A stretch of 64,000 bases of DNA from Psilocybe azurescens (GCA_023853785.1 JAJIRX010000648.1:806001-870000); one strand, 5' to 3'. Positions 12,021-24,847 are shown, counted from the stretch's first letter. The notes: generated by a model from the letters alone, not told the origin. A program made the numbers and translations.

Positions 12021-12944
12021 TTAAGGTTTACTTGATCCTGGAGGGGTTTTGTTATTATCACGCAAAGTCGCCCATACATCTTCAGTCGCCACAGCTATAC
12101 GATCTGTCAGGCTTCCAAAGCTATCGATGGCCGGCCGAACATCCAGGGAAAAGACTGGCGAACCATCAGGTTCGGGTGGGGCCGAATAGTAGTCTATAAC
12201 ATAACGGACTTCTTCGCCGGTTGTTGGTCGACGAACTATCCAGTCGTGTCGATCGAATGGTGGTTCAGAACTGAAAAGAGGGAAATAAATGAATACAATA
12301 CAATATAAGCGCCTGGATTATTAGTAAAAAATCGACTTACTTGAACCGCGACGGTAGAAGCCACCCAGCAAACATCCAGAACCGCGCTTTTGGCGATAAC
12401 TCCCCTGGGCGACCCTTGAAACGGGCAAGTTGAAGGTTTTTATCGCTAGTAAGGATGTTAATAACACATAACCGTTTGATGATGGCCTGGACTCGTACCA
12501 GTTGTGTCGTCGTTCCCATTTCTTGACTTCCTCCCATGCTTCCTCGTTGAGAAAGTTATGAATCTCAACCATTGTCACGACATGCTCCTCAGGAGTCTCC
12601 CAGCCTTTTCGGACGAGAGCATTGTAGAACTGTTGAGGTGAGGGATACTCCCACCTTGCGCCCTGATCCCGAGGAATGGACGACTCTGTTCGATTCGTAG
12701 GCAGATGTACACTTTGTGAATTTGATGGTGTTTGAGAAAGAGAGGGCATTTGATTCAATGGATTGACAGCATCATGGTCTATAGGACACTCTGCGACTTT
12801 CGCTGCCGAAGCGTGGTCGATAGGGCATTTGGCCGGTTGAGAAAGGTTGTCAGGTACTGTAGAAACCTCATGTAGAACTGGACAGCCAGATGCAGAGGAT
12901 TGTATTTGAGCATTGGAATCGATGCGCGAGCTTGTTTGACCCAT
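12021..12944 (-). CDS. CYC3: Holocytochrome c synthase (cytochrome c heme lyase)
   Basis: Attaches heme covalently to apocytochrome c in the mitochondrial intermembrane space. The N-terminal third carries three Cys-Pro heme-binding-type motifs: GCPVLH, KCPIDH and ECPIDH. The conserved domain follows: [32 protein letters not shown], an intron (12478-12433 region), then [17 protein letters not shown] and [12 protein letters not shown], a second intron (about 12340-12272), and [37 protein letters not shown]. The stop is TAA at 12021-12023 after KTPPGSSKP. Length and domain order match fungal heme lyases and the frame is intact. Cyc3 versus the c1-type Cyt2 cannot be decided by eye. CACGTG lies 107 bp upstream. 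Confidence 0.93.
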
Positions 12945-15024
12945 TATTCGTAGGGATAGAGGTCAGAGTTCGATCAATCTGAATGAATTTTGAAAGTGAG
13001 CGGCAGTCACCAGTGGTCCACCGTGACCGTCGGGCGGAAAATGTTTGAGTCACGTGCGTCTTGGAATCCAATAGCGGTGATGTTTACACTTTCAAACTTG
13101 TTGTTTTTTGGATCAGTTTATTATCGTGCAACAAGCAAACGAAGTGCTGAGACCCACGGGTAAATGAGTTCACCACTTTACGACTTTCAAACTTGTTGAA
13201 GTTCAACATCGCTGTTTAGACTGAAATACTCGCTCATCTGATCCATCGACACGCGTGTGCAATGGTGCATAATTAGACATGAGCCTTTGAATTTGCATCC
13301 TTCTCTTCAGCTCTGTCCTGAAAAGGCTGTTGCACACTGTTGCACTAACTGCGTAGATCTGGTATTTCCTGGTATTGCATAATAATCGTGACTAGACACT
13401 AATTAGTCGCCCAAGACTTGATTCAAGAATCTTTTGTTGAAGACGATGTCTAGCAGTGCAGAATGATTCGTTGTATTTGCTCTTATGGTGACTTCGTGAA
13501 TTTCGGTGCTGATTCGGACTTTGCTATCTCTGGATGCATATATCCTAAGTGATTCTTCGCAATTTTTACTAAGACCCCTTAACGAAGATATCAGAAGATT
13601 AATAATGTTAATAATGATACACAAAACACAAAACACAAAACCCACGTTGCTTTCCGGGGTGTTCTTTGGACTCCACTCTCCTGGGGTAATGTTACTGATG
13701 TTACTTCTCAAAACAAACCTCTACCGACGGCAGCTGAAAGGCTATGGATTTCATTATTCGTGACTATATTCCAGAAGTCTCCTGTGCCAACGCCAAATGA
13801 AATCGTTCATTATATGAACGCTTCTCCAGACCTCACATTCGGTACGTTTTAATTAAATGCTCTGTCCTATAATCCCCTATAATAGCCCATAATTTATTTC
13901 ATTGATATTTCACAATTGCAAAGAAGTTCCAGAAATGAGTTGTTTAAGGTTGCATATTCTTGCATATTTCAGAAACGGGCATCATTGCAGGCACCAAGTT
14001 GAAGACAAATGTTAAACAACCACGTTACTGGGCGTCAACATGTACCGCCTAGTATATGTGTCATCACCACGAGTCGGTTCTGTGACCCTGAATCCTAAAT
14101 CGTGAAGAACATGTCTATTTTTTGAGTCTGTTTCTCTATTGAGCGTTGAACATAACTCAGAACTGATGGTCATCGGATGTTGGACCCTTCGAATGCGACA
14201 TGTGATATGAACGCCCAGATCGAGAAATCTATGGCGCTGAAGGGGCTATTCAACGCTGTTATTTTCATCAGAGAACTGATGTAGAGGATCCATATATGGT
14301 TCTTGGGGTAGCTAAGGGTAGTTCCGACTGCGAGTTAGCGGATCGGATTTAATCGTCCAGTCATCAGCATGTGACTTTCCTTCCAAGAGTTTCTCCAGAA
14401 AAGAAGCTCCACTGAATCCTGTTTCAATTGTACTGCAACCCACAATCCACCGATCGTAAGTGGATAAAATTCGAAACGTCGAGCATAGAAAGATATACCT
14501 TACACAGGCTCTAATAATGAGTAGGATAAACTTGAGGTTTTACGACCTTAAACCCCCGTGGGGAGCTTCTGGAGATGGCAATTAGCGGCATTTTCGGACT
14601 GATGAAGGAGTAGCAAACTGTAGCAAACTTGCCCAGGCGGATCTAGGCAGACTGGGCATACGCAATTAAATGCAGAAGCATAGAGGGGATGACTGGGGAT
14701 GAGATGCTGGGCTAAGCTGGGAAATCTATGCGGAGTTTTATCAAGCTCAAACTTATGTGTATGATCGATAATATGCCAGCTTTTGCGAGCCTTGTACAGC
14801 TTTGGGAGAGTTTAGGAGCCTTTGATGATTTTGCCAAGCCGACTTCAATGTCAAATTGCGTAGCGAAAAGATCCCAGAGCTTGGGGTGAGACTATGAAGG
14901 TCTATGAGAGCTGGGGGGGGTTCATACAGTCCGATAGATACAAATCTAACTATGAATCTTCAAATGCAATGCTGAATGTTCGGGACAGGATAAGTTGAAC
15001 CTTGTGAGAGTCATAAAATTAAGC
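12945..15024. other. Gene-free interval
   Basis: CACGTG at 13051-13056 belongs to the heme lyase promoter. The phrase ACTTTCAAACTTGTT occurs twice, near 13086 and 13183. A 102-codon minus-strand ORF (13403-13711) shows no family signature. From about 14500 the sequence becomes G-rich on the plus strand, with a run of eight or more G near 14915. No gene is supported. Confidence 0.5.
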
Positions 15025-15083
15025 GGGCTGGGGTTTGGTGGGGTGGGATGGGGTCTGTTGGGGTCTGTTGGGGTTCGGTGGGG
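15025..15083 (+). repeat. Decamer G-run array with strong G-quadruplex potential
   Basis: GGGG runs begin at 15030, 15040, 15050, 15060, 15070 and 15080, exactly 10 bp apart, with extra GGG runs at 15025 and 15045. Individual decamers read GGGGTTTGGT, GGGGTGGGAT, GGGGTCTGTT (twice) and GGGGTTCGGT. The array lies on the coding strand about 520 bp upstream of the hexose transporter start. Confidence 0.85.
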
Positions 15084-15603
15084 TGTTCCGGCCTGGGCAC
15101 AGCTAATTTGTCTTGTTCCCCTCGGGTTTGAAAATTTTCACTATTTGACGGTGTAAAAGTTCCTATTTCATTATCAATTGTTCAACAAATGCATGTAATT
15201 TTTTCTAGGATATTGTGTGAGTACTGACAATGTAATACGAGAACCTAGCGAAGAGGGTACTTAGCAAGAGGGATCAATGTACATCAGAGGAGCAAGTCAG
15301 TCGGGCGCTTCCAAAGGAGATGAGTCTGATCTGTCCTGATTTGCCGCGTGGGCCGGCGCCTATAGCCTCATATAGCACCCTATAGCACCCTACATATAGC
15401 CGGACTCCTGTTATTTGCAAATTAGTCTTGTGGGACCTTGATTAGAATTTGAGCGATCGGCGATCAAATCTTCCCCCTCATTGGAAGCATGTGGCGACTT
15501 GTGGCGACCGCATCAACGCCTGAATCCAAACCTATAAAATACGGGGAGCCTGCAATGGTATCCTTATCCACTCAGATCCTGTTCTTCCTATACATCGTTC
15601 AAT

Positions 15604-17633
15604 ATGCCGGGAGGACCTGTCGCCGCTGGAAGCCATGCTGTTGGGGGCTCTGCTACCAGCAAGAGCAAATTTGCTGGAATCGCCATGACCAGTAAGCCTT
15701 AGCCTGTTCAGACTTTCCTTGAGTACTGAACTAATAATATTTTTAATAGCTTTCAGTGCGTTCGGTGGTATCCTTTTGGATACGATACCGGTGTTATCAG
15801 TGGTATCAAAGAAATGAAGATGTGGCTCATGCAGTTCGGTTTCCCTACGGATGAACTTGCTAAATTCCCCACTGGTTATCGCATCTCTTCGTCCTCGGAA
15901 TCTCTCGTTGTTTCTATCCTTTCGGCCGGTACTTTCGTCGGCGCTTTGATTGGTGCACCGGCTGCAGGTTAGTCACTTCTGTTTCGAAGGATGTGTTTAA
16001 GCTAATAAAATATTCTAGATATCCTTGGGAGAAAATGGGGTATTATTTTCGCGTCCCTCGTCTTCTCTATCGGTATTGCTATGCAAACTGCTGCCACCCA
16101 AATGTCTCTCTTCGTTGTTGGTCGTGTCTTCGCCGGTCTTGGTGTTGGCCTCGTCTCCGTCTTGGTTCCTATGTATCAGTCCGAATGGTGGGCACCAATT
16201 AATGTCTGTCCTATTTGTTTGATATTAACACATCAAACCAGTTCACCCAAGTGGATCCGAGGCGCTGTTGTATCTACGTACCAGTGGGCTATTACTATCG
16301 GTATTCTCCTTGCAGCCATCGTCAATAACAGCACCAAAGATTTCGAGAAAAAGTCGGCCTATCAAATCCCGATCGCACTGCAATTCGCTTGGGCTGGAAT
16401 TCTCGCCTTTGGAATGTTCTTCTTACCCGAGGTATTCATCCCAGTTACAAGCCATGATTCTGCATATACTGATAAACTTCTAGTCTCCCCGCTGGCTTAT
16501 CAAGCGCGGACGTGATGCCGACGCAGCTGTTTCCTTGTCTCGTCTTACGGGAGCCTCCCAAAACAGTCCCGAGGTTGAATCTGAGCTTGAGGAAATTCGT
16601 CAAAATTACGAAGAAGAGAAGGCTCTCGGAGAAAGCACATACGCTGATTGCTTCAAGTTTAGCAAGAACAAAATCGCTCTTCGTACCCTCTCTGGTATCT
16701 TCATCCAAGCATGGCAACAACTCACAGGAAGTGCGTCGACTATTCATTGCCTCGGTTGTGTTTTGACTAACTGTATCTATGCAGTCAACTTCATTTTCTA
16801 CTACGGCACAACATTCTTCAAGAACTCTGGTATCAACAACCCTTTCACAATTTCCATCGTCACTGGTGTCGTTAATGTTGTCATGACCCTTCCCGGAATC
16901 TGGGGTATTGAACGATTCGGTCGTCGTCGTCTTCTCCTTGTCGGTGCTATCGGTATGTGTATGTGCGAGTACATAGTTGCCATTATCGGTGCAACTATCT
17001 CTACCGAGAATATTGCTGGCCAGAAAGTTTTGATTGCCTTCGTTTGCATCTACATCGTAAGCCTAATACTTCTGAACAAAGCACATCTTTTAACATTGCT
17101 TCATTTTAGGCCTTCTTCGCCTCGACCTGGGGACCTATTGCCTGGGTTATTACTGGTGAAATATTCCCTCTTCAAATTCGTGCAAAGGCCATGTCTCTTT
17201 CAGTCGCTAGCAACTGGTTGTGGAATTTCGCTATTGCCTATGCCAGTGAGTGTTTATTTATAGCCGCCTTACGAGACTGTCGAATCTGAACACCTAATGT
17301 TAGCCCCCTATCTCGTAAACAAGGAACCTGGCTCTGCTGGACTCGAATCCAACGTCTTCTTCATCTGGGGATCCACATGTTTCTGCTGCATCATTTTCAC
17401 TTTCTTGTGCATTCCTGAGGTGTGTATCTTGTTGCTCAAACGATCTTATTTATAGTTCTGACTTTACCCTTCAGACCAAGGGCCTGTCACTTGAACAAAT
17501 TGATCTCATGTATCAGAATACCACTCCCATCAAGTCCCTGGAATACCGCAGACGCCTTATTGCAGAGGGATCGGAGGCCGTCCACGGTGACGTCAAGCAC
17601 CACAGCTCCGAGCATTTTGAGGAGAAAGTCTAG
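15604..17633 (+). CDS. Hexose (monosaccharide) transporter, MFS sugar porter
   Basis: Twelve-helix plasma-membrane sugar/H+ symporter of the MFS sugar porter family. Start MPGGPVAAGSHAVGG. Signatures in order: FSAFGGILFGYDTGVISG (first helix), ILGRKWG after helix 2, VGRVFAGLGVGLVSVLVP (helix 4), IRGAVVSTYQW, then PE|SPRWLIKRGRD after helix 6 (PESPRWL), FIQAWQQLTG|VNFIFYYG (helix 7), IERFGRRRLLL, WGPIAWVITGEIFP, and ETKGLSLEQID-type C-tail (PE|TKGLSLEQIDLMY). TAG stop at 17631-17633. About eight short introns join these blocks. One frame break: the T run at 15774-15777 lacks one base within LFGYDTG. All other blocks are intact, so a consensus error is likely. Closest to fungal HXT/Mst-type carriers; substrate is not readable. 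TATAGCACCC repeats near 15370 precede it. Confidence 0.93.
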
Positions 17634-18152
17634 GCCATCAGCAGGCAGTCATTCATCTCCCTAATTATCATTTTTCTATTTAGCATTGGGGATTACTAGC
17701 TCCATTGTTATATACGTGTAGCATATTTCAGATATCAGTCTCTTCCTTACTAGGTATACCACACTATATCCGTCCAAAAATCCCTGTTCTCTTTGGTCAC
17801 TCTCATCTCTACATTAGGGTGCTTTTTTGGAGCCAGCCTGTACGAAATTGTATCATGATTTTTCCATATCAAAACCTTCTATTGAATCATTCGCTATCGG
17901 CGGCTCGCCTTTTTGTCGCTGATTGAAGTACATGTGCAATTGGTACCGGGTTGAAACAAGCGACTGTCTTAAAATTGTTCTATTCGTGCAAGGGACAGCT
18001 ATTAAGAAATGTGTGGTGCACCTACGGCAGATGCATTGTTCAGTAAACAAATATAGAGGGGCTTAATTGTGGAGTAAGACGGAAATAAGATATGGCCTTG
18101 CTGTGAAACAGAAAGGCTCCCCACTGTCTAAAATACCTATGTTATGTAACTT
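17634..18152. other. 3' flank of the hexose transporter
   Basis: About 520 bp between the transporter stop and the 73-bp repeat. Short ORFs on both strands show no recognisable content. It probably holds the 3' untranslated region; no clear terminator was identified. Confidence 0.4.
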
Positions 18153-18430
18153 ATGTTGGTACATTGTTTGTTTCTCTTCCGTTTGCCAAACACTTGGACG
18201 TTCAGATTCTGGGAAACTCGACAGAATGTTGGTACGTTGTTTGTTCCTCTTCCGTTTGCCAAACACTTGGACGTTCAGATTCTGGGAAACTCGAAAAAAT
18301 GTTGGTACGTTGTTTGTTCCTATTCCGTTTGCCAAACACTCGGACGTTCAGATTCTGGGATAACTCGATGAAATGTTGGTACGTTATTTGTTCTTCTTTC
18401 GTTTGCCAAATAATTGGACGTTACTCGGGA
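18153..18430. repeat. 73-bp minisatellite, four copies
   Basis: Units start with ATGTTGGTAC at 18153, 18226, 18299 and 18373 (periods 73, 73, 74). The first three are nearly identical through TTCCGTTTGCCAAACAC and TTCAGATTCTGGG; the fourth is diverged and ends early. The period is not a multiple of three, so the apparent ORFs through it are not coding. It lies directly beside the C-terminal end of the Helitron gene. Confidence 0.92.
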
Positions 18431-21400
18431 TTCCTACGTCTAGTGCTCTACTTCACCATCCCGCCTGTCGTCGTCTTCTGTCGTCTTATCTTAACCCTTG
18501 GCCCCGGAGGTTTCTATCCAGCTCCCATGCGTCCCTTGTTCGCTCGTTTATTTCCTCTAGTCTTTTCATGTCTTTTCGAAGATCCTCAGACGGGTGATGC
18601 TGGAAAAGCTTGCGATCGAAAGGTCTGAGAAGCCTGATGGTATCTCTCCCTCTGCTCCTGGACATAGCCACATAGACTCCGAACGGTGAAAGGCTACCAG
18701 TCGGGGGTTTCGCGAGGTCGATTATAACATATTCGATTGTTTGACCTTGTGACTTGTAATCGGTGAACGCGTATCCAGCTGTGATACCATACTGTCTTCT
18801 TTTATTAACATCGATTTCTTCTTTTTGCCTTTAGTCTTGACAGAAAACGTTGCCTCTGATGGTGTTAAAGGTATGAGGCCAGGTTCTATACCGTCGAACT
18901 GTAGTTCTGTGCGCTTATTTGGTTTGAAGAGTATCATCGCTGGTGGGTACTTCAGCTTTGCTGTGCCGTCCGTGATTGGTGGGTGCGTCCATTCTCTTTC
19001 ATCCAATATTATGTCGTGTATGATCCCGCGCGTCCCGTTGGCAATGTTGCCTTCTGTTGCGATATTCAATAATATCATTGCTTTCATGCCGACCGCTATC
19101 TGAACCGTCTCCGCCAGCTTCTGTGTGTGATCTTCATTGAGTTTGGCAATTTCGCACCGGGTGCTTATTGATGGTCTTTCTCCAGTCTTCTTCACTGTGT
19201 CCTCTGCTTCTACAATGTACCGAATATTGCCTGTTGTTCTGCAATGTTTGGCCAGAGATTCCACATTCCACATTTCTCTCACAACGTGTCGACTGGTCAC
19301 TAAAACGGCATCGCTCCAAGGCGCTTCTTGAAAGTTTGGCTTGTCGCACTCCTTGTGCTCCAGTACCAATTTCTCGACTTCTTCAATATCGTTGTAGTCG
19401 CATTCGCCCACCCGGAGCCTGTTGAGTATATCTATCCAAACTTTGTCTTTGATGCGTATTTGCTTATCCAGAATAACAACAGTGTCAAACTGCTTGAATA
19501 TTTCACGTCCGATGGTTGCTCTGGCGGTGTCTTTCTGTTTTTCAACGTACAGAGCTCCGGTAGCATTTCCGACTGGAGGGAACTGGTGAAAATCGCCCGT
19601 GAATATCAGATGCATCCCTCCGAATGGGTCTTCTGCGCTTCCTTTGAAATCATTTGCTCTTGTATGGCCAGTCACTTCTGATGTCAGGAACACCCCTGTT
19701 TTGTCCGTCATGGACACTTCGTCCAATATAAGGAAGGCTTTCCCTCTATGTTCCTTCGCCGTTTATTTAATGTTTTGTCGCATGCCCCCTCTAGCCAATC
19801 TTCCTTCGTAGGTGGCCTTTGCGAAAGACCAGCCCATGAGTGTAGCGTCATACCTCCTATGTCGGTTGCCGCAATCCCAGTCGTTCGCGCATTTCGGCTA
19901 AAATGTCTAGCTGTCCATAGTACCGAAAGGTCTCCGTGATTGCTCCGATTAGCATCGATTTCCCAGTGCCCCCTTGCCCGAGTATCAACATTCTCAATTG
20001 GGGAGCTTTTCCGTCTATTAACTTCACTGTGAGCATCTAAATTTGCATCGTTGACATTTGTGCACTCACTCGTCATGTGCTGCTGCAGCCTCCTTTCGAC
20101 TATGTCATGCGCTCTTCTTTGCTCTTCGTTCAAGAGTGCCAACAACATGCGTTCTTGTCTTGGAACCGGTACTCCCGAATCTGTCAACACTCTTGACGGC
20201 TCGATTGGCAATATCTCGGGTGCCGTGTTGGCTGTCGACAAATTCGGTGCTCTGTTCTGTACGCTTCCATTTACCGTGTCTGCCTGAGGTTCTGTACTGA
20301 CTGTTCGCCTTACAGTCTCCTTCAATTTCTTCTCCCAGGCTGCGATTTTCAAAGTGTCGTCGCCTGATGCCAACTTGCGTCCAGCATTCCACACTGTTTC
20401 CATCGGACTGTCGTCAAACACTCCTGCACAGTATCCTTCGTATAGCGCTGCCGTTCCAAACATTGTGTCCCTAGCTGCAATCTTTTCCAATCTTGCTATC
20501 TCCAGGTCTTCTTCTGTCATCTCGTCCTCGATTACATTGGCTCTGACCAGCTCATCCATCTCGGCCCTATCCTCTTCGCTTATTTCGAGCTCAAATTCGA
20601 GCGGACCACCTTCGCGGGCTGTCTTTTCTTCCTCCCTCCTCGCATGGGCTCCGTCCAAACACTCATAATAGTACTGGATGTTATGGATGATTTTCAGAAC
20701 CTCTCGGTCGCCCTGTTCCAGCATGCGATCGAACTTTCCTTTGAACGTGGAGAAGTCGCCTTTGAGCTCAGATAGCTCGCTCCATGGGCTCAGCAATGCG
20801 AGGATTGATGTGTAGTAAAATTCTTTTTCGTGCTCTTCGGTTCCATCGTTCCTTGGGAACCATCTGCCTACGAACCGAGGCATCGTCTCGTGTCCATCGC
20901 CCCCTACGATACGACATCTCGTCGGTTTTCCAGCGCCTTCTTTGTATTTTACCCGCTCACTGAGCTGGCCGTCCCTCTTCCCCCGCGAATTGGTGTTGCT
21001 CCTCCCTCGCCACCTTCCTCTCCCTCTCCCTCTTCCTCATCCTCATTTTCAAGTCAGGATTGTCAATATCGAAATTGCCGCCGACGGCAGCGACATCAAC
21101 ACCAACAATAGCGGCATCGACACCAACAACGGCGTCGGCGACAGTAGCCGCAGTATTGGCATCGGTGGCAGCGTTAGCATTCGGCGTTTTGTTTTCTTCT
21201 TTTTCTTCTTCACAATGTCTCCTTCGTACGTGTTCAACATGAACTTCAGAAAGTTCATTTCACGGAGCTCTTCTCCTCTGAATTTGTAATCTTTCAGTTG
21301 GTCTCTCAATACCACTTTTCCTCCCGACCATATTGATTGTAACATTCGATTCCTGCTTTTAGATGATTCAGCTCTTTGAAGCCCGTGCTATTGCTGGTCT

Positions 21401-24400
21401 TACCCCTGGATCCGGTACATGTTCTCTTTGCGTCATCAGCACCGTCGAGCTTCCTTGAGCAGGCGTCAGCGTCTCAAGAGAAGTAGGCGATCCATGTGTT
21501 TGGTCCGCGCCGTCTCTTGAACTTATAACCCCTCTGCTGCAATTGTAAGTCGGATCCCACACACTGCTGGTATGATGTACACTCACCTGGGCCTGTCTAG
21601 TTCAGGAAATATTGTTTGTAAGCTTCGGGCAGCCGCATCCCAGAATATGGATACGAAATGGTGTGATTCATAAATATCTCCCCATCCCATGATATAGCTC
21701 ATCACCTCAGGTGCGCTGAACTCCCGGTATCTTGTCAATGAATTTGCGCATCGTTGAATCAGTCTTTTGTTGACAAGGTTCATGTCTGTCTGGCGTCTAT
21801 CCGCTGCCCTTGAGAAAGCTAATGTGGTTGCGAGCAGGGCCGACACGTTTGACGACCTTTGCTGTTTCTTTGTCGCGTAGTTTGTTATGTAGAATGTGAT
21901 CGTGGCAGTATCCTTTCCACTCATGATAAGCTTGAGGTCATGGTTCGCCCTCAATGCCTGCATAATGCTTGGATTGAACGAGTTCAACAGCTCGCATACC
22001 GTTTAGGCCCCAATTTCCAACTTCATCAACCCAATCGTCTATCGCCTTATGGAACGGGCCCTCCTCTTGCATTCCAGTCGTCCTTTTACCAACTTGAGAC
22101 ACGCTGGCTGGCGTGCATTTATGGTATTGCAACGCCCTCACAAGCTTTGCAAGTCGGTCTAATAACTCTTCGTCGGTGGCAGTCCGGCGGATCGACTGGA
22201 CGAGAATATGATATTCCCGCGACCTTTGGTATTTCGAGAACCTGCTCCTTGGTCTTGCCGCCGATATCGGCCTGGATTACATTTTTGATGTACGCTTTCA
22301 TCTTTTTCTGAACCCTTCTGTTTTCAGGGCAGTCTTGATCTCGTGTGCCGTCGGGCGCTCTTTCAGCCAGATGAGAGTGTGCAAGTGCAGCGTCCAGCGT
22401 CCCTGTGCCTCAACTGTTCCGATATAGCTCTGGACTTTCCCTAGCACCCCATACTCGCGTTCAAGTTTCCCTTTTGGATGCTTTTTGATTCCTAGCAACT
22501 CCTCAAACACGGTCTTCACTATAAAATGAAAGTATTGTGCTGAGGCATATGGATCGGCTGCGATGTTCATGGCTCTCGTGATATGGTCGGGGCCGGCAGT
22601 GTTGCAGAAAGCATCCATATCGATCTCCTCTCCGGCGAATACTTGGGCTATAGGGTCTTGAGAGTCCGCCGGATTGATTGTCATCCAGATCGATGGTGGA
22701 TTGAAGATCAAATTCGTGCCCCACACCTTCGATCTAACACTCACCCTCGACTCGTCTGTCCCTTTCACTTTTGTCCGGACCGCGCTCAGTTCCTCCCGGA
22801 GAGCCCTGACTGCAGGATTGGAAAATCTACGCTCCTCGGGTCTCTTCTTTGCTTGCCTCAAGCAGATCTGCGGGCTTGAGGTTGGCTATCATGTTCATGT
22901 TGCGTCACGAATGTCGATTTTTTCATTTGTAACACGGCTGATCTGCACACAGCTCTCTTCTGCATGACGCCCGAAAACCTGGAAAGGGTACTGAATTTCT
23001 TTTCTAAATCTCCGGTCCACGTATTCCATTGTCCATCTGACGTGTGTCTCGTAGGCTATATATACCGGTCTGTTCGTCTCGATCCCGCCCATCCCGTACG
23101 GAAATAACGTTGGGAAGCATCCCAGTAGATGATTAGGATTGCTCGGCCCTCCGTCGTTTCTTAGACCAGTTTTGGGATCCACGCGTGCATATTCGTTGAC
23201 GAAAGCACTTCCCGGCGTATGGTATAGTCTTCTGGGATATCTTGCTCCATGCAGCTATTGCTGAGAGCGTGTCGCGAGAAGTTCGATGAACTGATATCCC
23301 CTCCATCTATGTCAACTACCCCCATTGACTGTAGAGGGATAACCATAGGCTCAACTTCGTCGGTCTCTAGTTCAGTTAATTTGAATCAGAACTTGTTGTC
23401 TCTATGTAAGTGACTGTATCTTACGCTGTTCATTTTCTTCGTGAAGCTCATCTATTTCTGCAAGTCCGGCCTCATTCAACGTATTCTGTATGTTTTCTCT
23501 CAGCAGTTTAGCTAAATGCAGCACTCGGCTGATTGTGTAAAGATCGTACCTTCGTCAGCTGCATCCTCTGGTACGTAACCTGAGTGTTCTCTCTCTACTG
23601 CTTCGATGTCCGCTGAATGCTTCGCCGTCATTATCAATTCTTCTGGGATCCCATCTTCTGGAAGTAAGGTGAGGTTTTCTTCCGAGATCGTTATATCTGC
23701 ATAGAGCGTGTTGTTGATTTTGAGCCATCGTAGAGCGTCCCTCACCCGTCTTCGTCTGACTCTAAACATGGTCGGCATTGATGATTCTGGCAATCCCTTT
23801 GGGCCAACGAACGTGACGCCGATGGTTGCTGGAAGAATTTTGGGCGGGCGTGGGTACGTTTTTAAGCCTCCCTCCAGCATTGATGTGACTTGATTTGGGT
23901 TCAGCCGGTACGTTGATACATTCCCTCGAAGCCCATTATGCATCTGAGCGCGATCCCAAGCTTGTGCTCCCTTCTGCTTCGGAAAAGCTTGACGATATAA
24001 GCAGCCGGGAAGTATACTGCTATCAGCATCCTTTCTGGCAGTGTTAGATCTTGAAGCTCCTTGGGTACGTCGCCTATCCAAAGGTCATTTCCTAAACTGA
24101 ATTTTGGTCTTTTCTCGGTTTTCAGCGAGTTGTAACATTCCGAGCAGATTATAAGGGTATTGCCGTCGTTGATGACCGAATCCCCATGAACCAACATACC
24201 GTCCATCAAAACGTGGGCAGGATGCGGAGTCGTCGGTGCAAGAAGCTCCTTGTTCGGTATTTCGTCCAAATCCTTCTCTCTTAGATCCTCTTCTGGCCTG
24301 TCCCTCGCGCATGATCCACATGTCCGCCGACGCGAAAGCTTCACCGTTACTGGTGGCGTCTATAAATAATCCAAGCCTTTCTTTCAGTGTATCCGTTGTC

Positions 24401-24847
24401 GGTGCACTGAGAAAATCGCTCTGAATGACTTCTTCTATACGGCGTTCTGAGACTTCATAGAAGTCGTCCCTCTCTGTATCCTCGTCGCTGTCCGTCTCGG
24501 GTGTCGCTGACCGCGGCGGCTCTTCTCTCCTCTGTCGCTTCATCGTTCTGACAGTGCCAATGTCGTCCGTGGCCCTTCGTCTTTGATTTCCGGGTCTCGC
24601 ATATCTTCCCTCCCCTCGCGGCGACAGTGGCCGCTGCATCCGCCGTTATTGCGTTAACCACATGCTCTGGAAACGTTGCAATCATCGCGTGCATTTGAAG
24701 AAGGGACCTCAGAGCGTGAGTATGCCTCTCGGTCGAGTGTTGTATGATCAATGACCTAAGTTTAGACGCTGTTATTTGTCTTAAACTCTCCATGGTAAAC
24801 CATGGGTTGAGTGAATCAAGGTGGAAAGCGTCCCCTATTCCGGACAA
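18430..24847 (-). mobile_element. Autonomous-type Helitron, ends not resolved
   Basis: The coding extent is clear but the element ends are not. A Helitron should start with TC and end with a hairpin plus CTRR on the minus strand. A minus-strand CTAG at 18440-18443, 43 bp past the stop codon, is one candidate 3' end, but I see no convincing hairpin before it. The 5' end should lie above 24847 on the plus scale and could be anywhere up to the next host gene. It may or may not include the plus-strand genes at 25.9-32.4 kb. Confidence 0.6.
18486..24793 (-). CDS. Helitron Rep-helicase (HUH nuclease fused to PIF1-like helicase)
   Basis: Rolling-circle transposase. N-terminal part: a leader with MESLRQITASKLR, then CGSCARDR and CSECYNSL (Cys pairs near 24320 and 24140), then LRGNVSTYRLNPN (about 23930). 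Helitron-like N domain: LFPYGMGGIE (23105), NLIFNPPSIWMTINP (about 22710) and GRWTLHLHTLIW (about 22400), which holds the HUH-type HLH metal motif. YITNYATKKQ near 21880 supplies the Rep tyrosines. The region 21345-20883 gives ELREMNFLKFML and MPRFVGRWFPR. Helicase: LILGQGGTGKSML (about 19975), TTGIAATDIGGMTLHSWAGL, LDEVSMTD, FTGDFHQFPPVG, YAFTDYKSQGQTIEYV (about 18760), VYVAMSRSRGRD. Stop at 18486. One intron (about 20072-20028) fits. Frame breaks at 19892-19894, 19739-19741 and 18815-18817 each look like one base lost in a homopolymer. First in-frame ATG is at 24793; an open frame reaches 24847. Confidence 0.88.

Noticed and set aside
18153..18430. Possible CRISPR-like array
   Set aside because: The 73-bp units are contiguous with no unique spacers, and the host is a fungus.
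18440..18443. CTAG as the definite Helitron 3' terminus
   Set aside because: No clear hairpin precedes it and the next base on that strand is A rather than the expected T, so it is only listed as a candidate.
20830..21345. Plus-strand low-complexity ORFs (Ser/Pro and Thr/Ala rich)
   Set aside because: They are shadows of the minus-strand Helitron gene and its trinucleotide-like repeat stretch.
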